From the NCBI GenBank assembly GCA_024291935.2, contig CM044321.1, forward strand, positions 66,768,985 to 66,832,984: a stretch of 64,000 bases of DNA, given 5' to 3'. Positions 11,010 through 22,204 of this stretch are shown here, piece by piece. The notes under the pieces are model-generated. The model saw only the letters and a list, made by a program, of their open reading frames with translations, was not told where the DNA came from and did no database searches. The DNA is from Okapia johnstoni (Eukaryota > Chordata > Mammalia > Artiodactyla > Giraffidae). The translations under genes were made by a program, and so were the position numbers. Each line of letters begins with the position of its first letter. Within the stretch, counting starts at the first letter, position 1.

Positions 11010-11515
11010 CAAATTTAATTCCAATGGAGTATTATTTAGCCATCAAATAAAAGAAGGAAATCTTTTCATTTCAACTACACAGATGGAGCTTGAGGGTATT
11101 ATGCTAAGTGAAATAACTCAGAGAAAGACAAATACTGTATGATCCCACTTATATGTGGAATCTAAACAAAACAAACACAATTCATAGATATAGGGAACAA
11201 ATTAGATTGGTGGTTTGCTGGAGCTAGAGTGTGAGGTTGGCAAAATGGGTTAATGTGGTCAAAAAGTACAAACTTCTAGTTATAAAATAAGTTACGCGGA
11301 TGTAAGTGCAGCATGGTGACTAAATACTGCACTGTACACTTGACATTTGCTAAAAGAGTAAATCTTAGAAGAAAAAAAAGTATAACTAACTGTGTGGTGA
11401 TAGATGTTAACTAGTGTGATCATTTCATAATATATACAAACATCAAATAACTATGTTGTACACCTAAAACTAATATGTTATATGTCAATTATATCTCAAC
11501 TTTTAAAACATTTTA
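11010..11515 (+). mobile_element. L1 3' end, sense
   Basis: The end of ORF2 ('ggagtattatttagccatca', 'tatgctaagtgaaataactc') is followed by a 3' UTR ending in 'cacctaaaactaatatgtta' and 'caattatatctcaact'. It is 5'-truncated and non-coding. Confidence 0.85.
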
Positions 11516-11519
11516 AATT

Positions 11520-11980
11520 TAGTAATTAGCCCTTATATTCCAGTAATTCTCCAATATTAACTTTCCACAATTTGCCACCCTTAGAAACTCAATGTCCTTT
11601 TCCTTCTCCTTGTCACGTCTCTAAGAGTGCATTGTTCTTTCATTAGTCTAATCTGTAGGGTCCCAGCCAATGAATTTAGGACGGAGAGAGAAAACAGATT
11701 TTTTTCTCCCATACAAAGGATTAGCAAGAAAAGGGACAGATAATACTCATGTATGTATAGGAGTTCACAGAAGAATGTGACTCAAGGAGTCAAGGATGTT
11801 TAAAATCTGGGTGGGGCTTATGTAGCATCTTAATAGGGGAAGGGCACTGATAGGAAAATAAATGACTTTTTGAAAAGATAAATGGGCCCTGACAAGAGCA
11901 TATGGGAGATGCTCTTTTGGGACAGTAGGTGTGGAGACCTCATCTCCAGTGATAAGAGGCAACCTTCCCCAGGTTGACTG
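11520..11980. other. Nothing recognised
   Basis: No repeat or gene signal was identified between the L1 3' end and the next BovB. Confidence 0.45.
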
Positions 11981-11982
11981 CT

Positions 11983-13070
11983 CCAGTTCAGTTCAGTCTC
12001 TCAGTTGTATCCAACTCTTTGCGACTCCATGGACTGCAGCACACCAGGCCTCCCTGTCCATCACCAGCTCCCAGAGCTTGCTCAAACTCATGTTCATCGA
12101 GTCGGTGATGCCACCCAACCATCTCATTCCTCTGTCATCCCCTTCTCCTCCCGCCTTCAATCATTCCCAGCATCAGGGTCTTTTCCAATAAGTCAGTTCT
12201 TCACATTAGGTGGCCAAAGGATTGGCACTTCAGCATCAGTCCTTCCAATGAATATTCAGGACTGATTTCCTTTAGGATGGACTGGTTTGATCTTGCAGTT
12301 CACGGGACTCTCTAGAGTCTTCTCCAACACCACAGATCAAAAGCATAAATTCTTAAGTGCTCAGCCTTCTTTATGGTCTAACTCTCAAATCCATATACGA
12401 CTATTGGAAAAACCATAGCTTTGACTAGATGGACCTTTGTCAGTAATGTCTCTACTTCTTAATATGCTGTCTAGGTTTGTCATAGCCTTTCTTGCAAGGA
12501 ATAGTATCTTTTAATTTCATGGCCGCAGTCACCATCTACAGTGATTTTGGAGCCCAAAAAATAAAGTCTGTCACTGTTTCCATTGTTTCCCCATCTATTT
12601 GGCATGAAGTGATGGAACCGGATACCATGATCTTCATTTTCTGAAAGTTGCGTTTCAAGCCAGCTTCTTCACTCTTCTCTTTCACTTTCATCAAGAGGCT
12701 CTTCAGTTCTTCTTCGTTTTCTGACGTAAGGGTGGTGTCATCTGCATATCTGAGGTTACTGATATTTCTCCCGGAAATCTTGATTCCAGTTTGTGCTTCA
12801 TCCAGTCCAGCATTTTGCATGATGTACTCAGTATATTAAGTTAAATAAGCAAGGTGACAATGTACAGCCTTAACGTACTCCTTTTTCAATTTGGAACCAG
12901 GCCATTGCTCCATGTCCAGTTCTAACTGTTGCTTCTTGACCTGCGTACAGATTTCTGAAGAGACAGGAAAGGTGGTCTGGTATTCCATCCCTTTAAGATT
13001 TTTCCACAGTTTGTTGTGACCCACACATTCAAAGGCTTTAGCATAGTCAATAAAGCAGATGTTTTTTGTG
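11983..13070 (-). mobile_element. BovB LINE 3' half, antisense
   Basis: It runs from the 'cagttcagttcagtctctc' tail through the ORF2 C-terminus into the RT domain. The minus-strand frame 12536-12820 contains RT motif C (YADD) with the following TTL intact, but frameshifts separate it from the rest. It stops at about 13070 in the motif A region. No convincing TSD. Confidence 0.92.
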
Positions 13071-13071
13071 G

Positions 13072-13316
13072 AATTTTAGTCCAGGAAGGGGATTTACAAC
13101 AACTGAGTTCTTCAAGGAAGCTCCACTTTTAGGCAGATAAAGAGATCTCAGAAACTCAAATGTTGTCTACTCAAAATAATTTTTATACCATGACAGCTTA
13201 TTTCTGGATCCTTTTATATGTCAAGACAATAGCAAAAGAAGAGAGAGACTGGGCTCAACTCTGAATACAATAAGGAAAAGTGGAGATTTATAACCAAAAA
13301 AAAACTTCCGTGTTTC
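13072..13316. other. Nothing recognised
   Basis: A short stretch between BovB and L1 with no recognised content. Confidence 0.4.
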
Positions 13317-13317
13317 A

Positions 13318-14245
13318 AAGGGTAACATCAAAAAAGTGAAACGACTACCAACAGAATATATATAAATCATATATATCTGCTAAGGGGCTTGAATCTAGCA
13401 AACATAAAAACTACTAAAACTCAACTGTAAAATGGACACAGGATCTGAATAGCTTTCCAAAGAAGATATTCAAATGGTTAACACATACATGAAAAGTTGC
13501 TCCACAACATTAAGAGAAAATGCAAATCAAAACCACAATGAGATACCCATTCACACCCACTAGAATGGCTAGAAACAATTATCCTTCAATTAAAAATAAA
13601 TAATTTTTTTTAAAAAACAGACAATAACAAGTGTGGGCAAAGATGTAAAGAATTAAAATCTTCATATACTGATAGCAGTAATGTAAAATGGTGTAACAGT
13701 TTTGATATTTCCCCTAACAGTTAAATGGAGTTAATATCTGATCCAGCAATTCCATTCCTGGGTATATACTCAAGAGAAATAAAAACATATGTCAGTATAT
13801 AAACTTATACATGAATGCTCATTATAATATTACTCAATAATAGATAAAACAGAAACAACCGAGATGCCCATCAGTTAATCAATGCATAAAATACAGTCTA
13901 CCCATATAATGGAATATTTGGCAATAACAAGAAATGAAGTATGATATATACTTCAAAATCATCGAACTTTGACAACATCAAGCTAAAGACACAAAGAATC
14001 AAACATTAAATGATTCCACTAATATGAAATGTACTGAATAGGGAGATCTACAGAGACAGAAAGCAGATTAACGGTTGCAGTGGGGAGGGGAATGAGACGT
14101 TAGGGGGTATTGGCTAAGAGGTGTTGGTTTCTTTGAGAGGTAATGAAATGTTCTAAATTCACAACCCTGTAAATATACTAAACCACTGAGCTATACATGT
14201 TAAATAAGTGAACTGTATGGTATGAACTATACCTAAACCAAGATG
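13318..14245 (+). mobile_element. L1 ORF2 end and 3' UTR, sense
   Basis: The L1 ORF2 C-terminal order is visible: 'gaaaagttgctccacaacat', 'aaatcaaaaccacaatgaga', 'attcctgggtatatactcaa', then a 3' UTR ending near 'gaactgtatggtatgaacta'. Stops and indels throughout make it non-coding. Confidence 0.85.
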
Positions 14246-14299
14246 TTTATAACACCAATGGGATGAAAGCAATAATAAATCATATACCAATCCAAGCAA

Positions 14300-14580
14300 A
14301 GAATGAGAAGTCTGAAAGTGTACACTGGGGATAAGGAAACCTTCTCTGAAAAATTTTACTTGAGCTAAATTTTGAAAAAGATGCACAAAGCTGCCCACAG
14401 AGCAAACCGAGGAGAGGATTTCAGATGAAATTAAAAGCATGTGCAAATGCACAAACATGCAAGAGAATATGACAGTCCTGGATAATTTCACATAGCCAGA
14501 ATTCAGAAATTCTGTGGTAAAGTAACTAAACATTCTGCTGCAGAGGGAAGCAGAGACAGATTCACCAAGAGCCCTGAATG
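14300..14580. other. Possible very old repeat, family uncertain
   Basis: Fragments such as 'acttgagctaaattttgaa' recall a common old mammalian repeat motif. The match is too weak to name. Confidence 0.3.
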
Positions 14581-14592
14581 CTCAATTTTATT

Positions 14593-14767
14593 GTTTTTAA
14601 CTTGTATTTATTTATTTTTGGCCTTGCTGGGTCTTTGTTGTTGCAAGGACTTCTCTAATCGTGGCACAAGGGCTTAGATGCCCCGTGGCATGTAGGATCT
14701 ATGACCAGGGATTGAACCCATGTCCCATGTACTGGGAGAATTCTTAACTGGACCACCAGGAAAGTCC
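14593..14767 (-). mobile_element. CHR-type tRNA-derived SINE, antisense
   Basis: The antisense order is 'ggccttgctgggtctttg', 'gaccagggattgaaccca' (the tRNA B-box region) and 'ctggaccaccaggaaagtcc' (the head). A perfect 12-bp TSD (ctcaattttatt) lies at 14581-14592 and 14768-14779. Confidence 0.88.
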
Positions 14768-14779
14768 CTCAATTTTATT

Positions 14780-14949
14780 TTTTCTTGTAAGCAAGGTGAA
14801 GTTAACATTTTAACCAAGGGAATAAAATGATCAAATGTCTTTTACATAAACTATTTTGACAGTCCCTGGAGGATAGACTGGAAAAAGGTAGGAATGGAGT
14901 TAAGAGATTGATTAGGAGGCTACTATATTAATTTAAGAAAAAATAATGA
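14780..14949. other. Possible old repeat before the RPS6 copy
   Basis: The segment 'gattaggaggctactatatt' with the preceding 'ggaataaaatgatcaaatg' resembles an old L2/MIR-era repeat. The family is not certain. Confidence 0.3.
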
Positions 14950-15713
14950 GCTCTTTTTTGTGGCATCTCGGAGGTGGTGAGCAGCTTCAGGATGAGACTG
15001 AAGATCTCTTTCCCAGACATTAGATGCCAGAAACTCATTGAAGACAATGAGAGTGAACTTTGTACTTTATGAGACATGTGTAGTCACATAAGTTGCTGCT
15101 AATGCTCTGGGCGAAGAATGCAAGAGTTAGTCATGTGGCAAGTCAGTGGCGGGAACGACAAACAGGTTTTCACATTTTTTCACCTATGGCCATGTCCATC
15201 TACTACTAATGGGCAGTCCTGCAAAGACCAAGAAGACCAGAAAGAAAGTGCAAACATGTTCAGGGTTACACTGTGGACACCCATCTAAGTGTTTTCAATT
15301 TGTCATTTTTTTTTTTTAAAGAGAGAAAAGGAATATTCCTGCAGGCACTGATACTACTGTGGCTCAACAACTGGGAACCAAAACAGAACTCCCAAACTGC
15401 TAGAATTACCAAACTTTTCAATCTCTCTAAAGACCATAATGCTCACAAGCACGTTGTGAGGAAGGCCCCAAACAAATGGTACGAAACCTAGGGCCAAGGC
15501 ACACAAGAGTCAGTGTCTGCATTTCACGTGTTCTGTAACACAAACATCAGTATTTTATCCTGAGGGAACGGTGTAAAGGCAGACTGCAGAATATGCTCAA
15601 CTTGTGGCCAAGAAAATGGAGGAGGCCAAATAAAAATGCAGAAAGAGACTACCAAGAGAGGGAGGCTGCTGTCTCCAAGAGCTTCTACCTCTGAGTCCAG
15701 TCAAAGCCAAGAT

Positions 15714-17306
15714 ATGAGTTGGTTGCTGGACAGAGGTGCCCCGACTGCCTGAGGCTCATTCAGCAGGTGCAGGAAGTCTCCGCACCCTTCCCAGTCAAGT
15801 CTCAACCAATCCGAGTCCTTGTGACTGGAGCAGCTAGTCAAATCGCATATTCACTGCTGTATAGTATTGGAAATGGATCTGTCATTGGTAAAGACCAGCC
15901 TATCATTCTCAGCTGTTGGGTATCACTCCCATGATGGGTGTCCTCCTGATGGAGCTGCAAGACTGTGCCCTGCCCCTCCTGAAAGATGTCATCACAACAG
16001 ATAAAGAAGAGATTGTCTTCAAAGACCTGGATGTGGCCATTCTTGTGGGCTCCATGCCAAGAAGGGATGGCATGGAGAGGAAAGATTTACTCAAAGCAAA
16101 TGTGAAAATCTTCAAATGCAAGGGTGCAGCTTTGGACAAATATATCAAGAAGTCAGTTAAGGCTATGGTGGTGGGAAACCCAGCCAATACCAACTGCCTG
16201 ACTACCTCTAAGTCGGGACCATCCATCCCCAAGGAGGACTTCAGTTGCTTGACTTGTTTGGATCACGTCGAGCTAAAGCTCAGACTGCTCTTAAACTTGG
16301 AGTGACTTCTGATGATGTAAAGAATGTCATCATCTGGGGAAACCATTCCTCAACTCAGTATCCAGATGTCAACCACGCCAAGGTGAAACTGCAAGGAAAG
16401 GAAGTTGGTGTTTATGAAGCTTTGAAAGATGACAGCTGGCTCAAGGGAGAATTTATCAGGACCGTGCAGTAGCATGATGCTGCTGTCATCAAGGCGCAGA
16501 AACTGTCCAGTGCAACATCAGCTGCAAAAGCCATCTGTGACCACATCGGATACATCTGGTTTGGAACCCCAGAGGGAGAGTTTGTGTCCGTGGGCATTAT
16601 CTCTGACGGCAACTCCTATGGTATTCCTGATGATCTGCTTTACCCGTTCCCCGTTACAATCAAGGATAAGACCTAGAAGGTGGTTGAAGGTCTCCCTATT
16701 AATGAATTCTCACTTGAGAAGATGGATCTTACTGCAAAGGAACCAGCAGAAGCGAAAGAAACTGCATTTGAATTTCTTGCCTCTGCCTGACTAGACAATC
16801 ATCTCAGCATTACTAAATGCCCCAAACCTGAAGAACCTAAATGTCGTCTTTGACTCTGCTGCTGCTGCTGCTGCTGCTAAGTCACTTCAGTTGTGTCGAC
16901 TCTGTGCGACCCCACAGAAGGCAGCCCACCAGGCTCCGCCGTCCCTGGGATTCTCCAGGCAAGAATACTGGAGTGGGTTGCCATTTCCTTCTCCAGTGCA
17001 TGAAAGGGAAAAGTGAAAGTGAAGTCACTCAGTCGTGTCCGACTCTTAGCGATCCCATGGACTGTAGCCTACCAGGCTCCTCCGTCCATGGGATTTTCCA
17101 GGCAAGAGTACTGGAGTGGGGTGCCATTGCCTTCTCCAGTCTTTGACTCTGGTGCGAAATAATAATAATGCCATACTTAAATTACTTGCGAAAAAGAACA
17201 CACTTGAAAGATTGTGTGCTTCTTGGTACAAGTTTGTGACGGTTTATTATCATGCTGTTACTGCCGCATTCTAAAATAAATATATATTCAAGTGAAAAAA
17301 ACAAAA
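15714..17306 (+). pseudogene. MDH1: MDH1 processed pseudogene (cytosolic malate dehydrogenase)
   Basis: An intronless copy of MDH1 mRNA, whose enzyme interconverts malate and oxaloacetate with NAD in the cytosol. The 5' UTR, whole coding span (15797-16790), 3' UTR and A-rich tail are present. The start codon is AAG (15797-15799). A frameshift follows the N-terminal nucleotide-binding segment near 15915, with codons lost after MMGVL, and another lies near 16265. Premature TAG codons are at 16470-16472 (Gln position) and 16674-16676 (Trp position). The active-site WGNHSS segment is still readable. A 12-bp imperfect TSD (15702-15713 and 17307-17318) lies in RPS6 pseudogene sequence. Confidence 0.95.
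16859..17138 (-). mobile_element. Bov-A2 dimer in the MDH1 pseudogene 3' UTR
   Basis: An antisense dimeric Bov-A2 with a short TGC tail is flanked by a perfect 13-bp TSD (gtctttgactctg) at 16846-16858 and 17139-17151. Both TSD copies are MDH1 3' UTR sequence, so this is the youngest layer at the site. Confidence 0.96.
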
Positions 17307-17390
17307 CAAAACTAAGATGTTCTCAGAGTAACAATAAGGTCAGATTTTAAAAAAAGAAAAGAAACAAACAAACAAAAAAAAAAATAGAAG

Positions 17391-17860
17391 GATCTGCACT
17401 AAACCAGAAGCAATAAGCATAAAGGAGAGGAGACAATGTGAGAAAAAACCGTAATTTTAATAACTGGAGAGAGAAGAAAAACTAATTAAGGAATGAAAAT
17501 CAGGAGTGAGGTCAAACTTCAGATGTTGATTTGAGGGTAACCAACATTGAACAGAAACCATAGAAATGAATGACATTGTGCAAGAAAAGCTCAGAATGGA
17601 AAAGGGGAAAAAAAAAAAAAAAAGACAAAATACTGTGGAATAGTTTTTCCTCAAATTAAACCATTCCTATATAACCAATTCACACCAGGAAAATCCATAA
17701 TAAGTGTATTAAGAAACTAACCATAAAGGTCAATACTACTTCATGAAAAAATTAGATGGCTCTAAAAAGAAAAGGGTGATAATTTCAGTCTCATTTAATC
17801 TTTTCAACTGAAAAGTTTTTACAGTTTCAGCCTAAACACAGCAGTGTGTAATAATAAAGA
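17391..17860. other. AT-rich DNA, nothing recognised
   Basis: It contains an A-run near 17608-17622 and no recognised element. Confidence 0.5.
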
Positions 17861-17861
17861 G

Positions 17862-18098
17862 GAAGAGGAATAACAACATACTTCATACCTACCTAGCCTG
17901 AGCTCATAGTTCTAAACACTTAACATCTATTAATTCATTTAATCCTCACCAGCAACCATCTGACCGAGGTATGCAATCTCCTTTCTTAGAAAGTGAGGCA
18001 TAAGAGGTTAAGTAATTTGCCCAAGGCTGAAAGGCCGGTAAGGTGCAGGACAAGGACTGACAAAGCTCCAGAGGCCACGTGTTTTACCACTGTACTGG
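17862..18098 (+). mobile_element. MIR SINE, sense
   Basis: The MIR order is clear: 'cacttaacatctattaattc', 'atttaatcctcaccagcaac', 'gaggttaagtaatttgccca' and 'gtgttttaccactgtactg'. It is nearly full length and of mammalian-wide age. Confidence 0.85.
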
Positions 18099-18134
18099 CT
18101 CTCAAAGTCAAGTATTAGACTTTCAGGGCAAAAA

Positions 18135-18290
18135 CAAAAAAACACGTTGGTTCAAATGCTGGGTCTACCACCAACCTTGGCATATTCGTAACTTAAGCAA
18201 TCCAGTCTGTCTCCTCAGCTATAAGAAGGAAATAATGATAGCATCACAGGATTATGATAAGTATTTTAAGTCATAAATATAATACACCTA
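18135..18290 (+). mobile_element. Second MIR-family SINE, sense
   Basis: It matches the MIRb/MIR-like layout: 'ggttcaaatgctgggtctac', a 'gtctgtctcctcagctataa' block, and 'aataatgatagcatcacagg'. Confidence 0.7.
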
Positions 18291-18303
18291 ATTATTACCT
18301 TCC

Positions 18304-18522
18304 ATGACTTGCCTGGCGGTTCAGATGGTAAACAATCTAACTGCAGTGTGGGAGACCTGGGTTCAATCCCTGGGTTGGGAAGATCCCCTGGGGAAAGGAA
18401 CAGCCACCTACTCCAGTATTCTTGCCTGGAGAACTACACAGACAGAGGAGCCTGCCAGGGTACAGCCCATGGGGATTGCAAAGAGTCAAACACGACTAAG
18501 CGATTTTCACTTTCACTTACTA
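18304..18522 (+). mobile_element. Bov-tA SINE, sense
   Basis: The tRNA-like head ('ttgcctggcggttcagatgg'), the B-box-like 'ggttcaatccctgggttgg' and the body to 'acacgactaagcgatttt' are present. It lies between two MIR copies. Confidence 0.92.
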
Positions 18523-18524
18523 CC

Positions 18525-18700
18525 AAGCAATAATAATAAACATATACTGAGCACATACTGGCAGACATCAAGTCACAACCAAAGACACTTCACACAAATG
18601 ATTTTATCTGATCTTCAAAACAGTCTCAAAAAGAATCATTACTCTCCTAGCCATTTTTACAGGTTAGCAAACAGATTCAAAGAGATGAAGAGACTTGTGC
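18525..18700 (+). mobile_element. Degenerate MIR SINE, sense
   Basis: The MIR-like run is 'atactgagcacatactggca', 'attttatctgatcttcaaaa', then 'atttttacaggttagcaaac'. It is more diverged than the MIR at 17862. Confidence 0.6.
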
Positions 18701-18721
18701 ATGATCATGTTGTATGATAAA

Positions 18722-19082
18722 ATGACTACAAAATGGCTCCAATTCTCCACCCCTCCTAGATCCAACTCCAGGCAATGTGATAATGCAGCTCCCCCCATCG
18801 AGAGGTAGAGCTGATTTCCCCATATCCTGAATCTTATCTGGCCTCACAAGTTGACTTGAACCAACAGAACATGGCAGAAGTGATGTTGTGCCAGTTCCCA
18901 GGGTGAGGTCTACTCGTTTCCTCTCTATCCTAGATGACATCGACTCAGCTGAAATGAGCCAAATCTAGCCCAGATGATTGGAACCATCCATGTGACCTAC
19001 AGATTCATGAGTAACAACACGCACTCATTTTAAGCCACTGACATTGGGGGTGGGGGTGGGATTGCTACAGAGCAATAGTTAA
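18722..19082 (+). mobile_element. MLT1-like solo LTR (ERVL-MaLR), sense
   Basis: The segments 'catggcagaagtgatgttgt', 'gacctacagattcatgagta' and the ending 'ttttaagccactgaca...agagcaatagttaactg' match the body and 3' end of MaLR-type LTRs. No internal retroviral sequence accompanies it, so it is probably a solo LTR. The subfamily is not assigned. Confidence 0.6.
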
Positions 19083-19092
19083 CTGAAATTTA

Positions 19093-19670
19093 GGGTAACC
19101 ATGACTGTAGCCATGAAATTAAAAAACGCTTACCCCTTGGAAGGGAAGTTATGACCAACCTAGACAGCATATTAAAAAGCAGCAACACTACTTTGTCAAC
19201 AAAGGTCCACCTACTCAAGGCTATGGTTTTTCCAGTAGTCACGTATGGATGTGAAAGTTGGACTAGAAAGAAAGCTGAGCGCCAAAAAATTGATGCTTTT
19301 GAACGGTGGTGTTGGAGAAGACTCTTGAGAGTCCCTTGGACTGCAAGGAGATCCAACCAATCCATCCTAAAGGAGATCAGTCCTGGGTGTTCATTGGAAG
19401 GACTGATGTTGAAGCTGAAACTCCAATCCTTTGGCCACCTGATGCGGAGAACTGACTCACTGGAAAAGACCCTGATGCTGGGAAAGATTGAAAGCAGGAG
19501 GAGAAGGGGATGACAGAGGATGAGATGGCTGGATAGCATCACCAACTCAATGGACTTGAGTTTGGGTAGACTCCAGGAGTTGGTGATGGACAGGGAGGCC
19601 TGGCGTGCTGCAGTCCATGGGATCGCAAAGAGCTGGACATGACTGAGAGACTGAACTGAATTGAGGAGGG
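19093..19670 (+). mobile_element. BovB 3' end, sense, with TSD
   Basis: This 5'-truncated BovB begins near 'actgtagccatgaaattaaa' and ends with the 'gagagactgaactgaattg' tail. A 10-bp TSD (ctgaaattta) is at 19083-19092 and 19671-19680. The plus-strand frame 19151-19513 encodes about 120 residues of the ORF2 C-terminus, including a YGCESWT motif, but lacks the RT catalytic core. Confidence 0.94.
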
Positions 19671-19689
19671 CTGAAATTTAAAGCCAGGT

Positions 19690-20325
19690 AGTCTGACTCC
19701 AGGCTCACCCTTCTAATCACTACATTATTATAATTTCCAGTTTCAGAGTAGATATGACACACAATGCTACTGTACTATTTTCATTTATGTTCACTGTTCT
19801 ATATTCTTTAAAATTAATTAATAAAATTAATTAATTTAAAAATTAATTAATTTAAATTTATAAAATTTTTAATTTTAAATTAATTTATAAAATTTATAAA
19901 TTAATTAAATTAGAAAAGCTCAAAATAGTAAATATAATTCTAACCCTAGAGGTAAACAAACAAACAAATCTAAAAAGTATATCAGATCTAGATTCAAAAC
20001 CCAACTGTTATTACCACCAGTCCATTATTAAATACTGGAGAGTAAAAAGTAAAAAAGAAAAAAATAACGCACATTTTGAATATATTTACACTTCTTTCAA
20101 AGTAAATAGTACAGGGTATCCTGATTAACTCCCCAAGTATTACGAAATGTACCTATATGAATTTGTATTAACTGATTGTCACTCTAAACTAATTCACTTT
20201 GCTTCCCAATTCACTGACACACACAACACACCGTATCACTTAGCCACTTATATGCATCTATGGTCATATTGTTCCTTTCTTAGATTTTAGTTTCCACCAA
20301 GGAATGCAGAAATGATTCCATTAAA
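19690..20325. other. AT-rich stretch with a TTAA/AATT low-complexity tract
   Basis: At about 19808-19912 there is a self-complementary tract built from aattaatt and taaattta units. The remainder has no recognised content. Confidence 0.7.
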
Positions 20326-20329
20326 CTGA

Positions 20330-20745
20330 AAGTTAGACTGCCACCAGCCACTTTGGGTTATTCATGCCAACAAATCAACAAAGAAGGGGTTACAGAACTG
20401 ACTAGGGTGACTGACCTCACAATCAAGGGGAAGTCAAGTTCCTACTACACAAGAGGGGCTCCCAGAAAGTATGTCTGGAATGCAGGAGTTCCTCTGGGAG
20501 GCCACTTAGTATTTCCATGTACTGTGATTAAAGTCAATGGAAACAATCAGGCAGGACTGCTAATGACCCAAACCCTTAAGGAATGAAGATTCAGGTCACC
20601 CCACCAGGCAAGAAACCACCATCAGCTGAGATATTGCCAAGAACAGAGAGAATGAGCAGTGACAGCAGAAAGTAATTATAGACAGCAACTACAACCACAC
20701 AACTATGAAAATTCTAATGAGTATTTCTTCTTTTTATGATATAAA
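20330..20745 (+). mobile_element. ERV-L-like internal fragment (old endogenous retrovirus relic)
   Basis: The phrases 'ctgtgattaaagtcaatgga', 'gcaggactgctaatgaccca' and 'ggtcaccccaccaggcaaga' resemble the 3' internal region of old ERV-L-type elements. The 77-codon open frame at 20353-20586 is probably a remnant. No flanking LTR was identified and nothing here is functional. The family is uncertain. Confidence 0.4.
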
Positions 20746-20798
20746 ATATTTCTATCTATATTAACCGATTTATCTTCCTTTCGATAATCATCTAATAG

Positions 20799-21687
20799 TC
20801 AGTCAGTCAGTTCAGTCGCTCAGTCATGTCCGATTCTTTGCGACCCTATAAACTGCAGCACGCCAGGCCTTCCTGTCCATCACCAACTCCCGGAGTCCAC
20901 CCAAACCCATGCCCACTGAGTCGATGATGCCATTCAACCATCTCATCCTCTGTCGTCCCCTTCTCCTCCTGCCCCCAATCTTTCCCAGCATCAGAGTCTT
21001 TTCCAGTGAGTCAGTTCTTCACATCAGGTGCCCAAAGTGTTGGGAGTTTCAGCTTCAGCATCAGTCCTTCCAATGAATATTCAGGACTGATTTCCCTTAG
21101 GATTGACTGGTTTGATATCCTTGCATTTGATGGGACCCTCAAGAGTCTTCTCCAACAAGCAGAGTTCAAAAGTATCAATTCTTTGGCGCTTAGCTTTCTT
21201 TATAGTCCAACTCTCACAATCATACATGACTACTGGAAAAACCATAGCTTTGACTACATGGACCTTTGTTGGCAAAGTAATGTCTGTGCTTTTTAATATG
21301 CCTAGGTTGGTCGTAACTTTTCTTCCTTTTAATTTCATGGCTGCAGTCACCATCTGCAGTGATTTTGGAGCACAAAGAAATAGTCTGTCGCTGTTTCCAT
21401 TGTTTCCCCATCTATTTGCCATGAAGTGATGGGACCAGATGCCATGATCTTAGTTTTCTGAATGCTGAGTTTTAAGACATCTTTTTCACTTTCCTCTTTC
21501 ACTCTCATCAAGAGGCTCTTTAATTCTTCTTCGCTTTCTGCCGTAAGGGTGGTGTCATCTGCGTATCTGAGGTTATTGATATTTCTTCCAGCAATCTTGA
21601 TTCCAGCCTGTGCACCATCCAGCCCAGCATTTCACATGATGTACTCTGCATATTAAGTTAAAAAAGCAGGATGACAATATACACCCT
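20799..21687 (-). mobile_element. BovB LINE 3' part, antisense
   Basis: It runs from the 'gttcagtcgctcagtcatgt' tail to the RT motif C region near 21550-21580, which would read L-R-Y-A-D-D on the minus strand. A deletion of about a dozen bases is seen near 21325 against sibling copies. No clear TSD. Confidence 0.92.
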
Positions 21688-21689
21688 GG

Positions 21690-22200
21690 GTTCTGGGTTA
21701 GAGTTGGCTTAAAAAAAAAAAAAAATCAATCCCCACGAGATACGGAAGACAAAAGAGAAGCAGCCACCAGGTTTGGAATGCTAAAGTAAGTTCAGGTGTT
21801 ATGGCAGCCCTCACACATTGTCAAGGATCTCTGGGCTCACCTTCACTGGCACAGGGGAGCAACTGGGCCTACAGTTTTCCCAGCTTCTGTCAGATCCCCA
21901 TCTTTGCTTTTCCAAATAATATGGAGGCAGGCTTTTGTGCATCTGCATAGTTAGGTGTGTCACACCTACTGTAGGATACCTACATCATCAAGGTTACAGG
22001 TATGGCAGCAGTGAGAGCCATGAAGGTTCAAGTTTGGGCTCATAGGTTTCAACTCATTTCTGTAAGTTCTGAAAATTCTTTGCAGTTCCAGTACACCTCA
22101 CTCTCCATCACTCCATGTCCATGTTCTGTTCCCAATTACTAGCCCTTCTGACATCAAGCCCAGCATCAGATTCAGGTGTATATAACCAGCCCCTACAACT
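21690..22200. other. Nothing recognised
   Basis: GC is higher than the surroundings and an A-run lies at 21711-21725. No element or exon was recognised. Confidence 0.45.
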
Positions 22201-22204
22201 GGGA

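Larger units (their letters stand above)
14950..17390 (+). pseudogene. RPS6: RPS6 processed pseudogene, split by an MDH1 retrocopy
   Basis: This is an intronless copy of the mRNA for ribosomal protein S6 of the 40S subunit. It begins at the 5'-TOP-like cap region (about 14950), has the start codon position at 14992-14994 and follows the mRNA to the stop region at about 15708. Stretches such as 'ccagaaactcattgaagac', 'gtgggaacgacaaacagg' and 'cttttcaatctctctaaaga' identify it. The frame is broken by indels, part of the centre is lost and the stop codon is altered. Its 3' UTR end and poly-A tail lie beyond the inserted MDH1 copy at about 17313-17390. The plus-strand frame 15273-15491 keeps only an S6-like fragment. 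Confidence 0.92.

Noticed and set aside
15273..15491. 72-codon frame as a new small protein
   Set aside because: It is a frame-shifted remnant of the RPS6 retrocopy.
15916..16472. Malate dehydrogenase frames as a functional gene
   Set aside because: No introns, lost start codon, frameshifts, internal stops, an A-rich tail and TSD-like ends show a processed pseudogene.
19802..19915. Replication origin or matrix attachment region in the TTAA tract
   Set aside because: The composition alone is compatible, but nothing specific supports a function.
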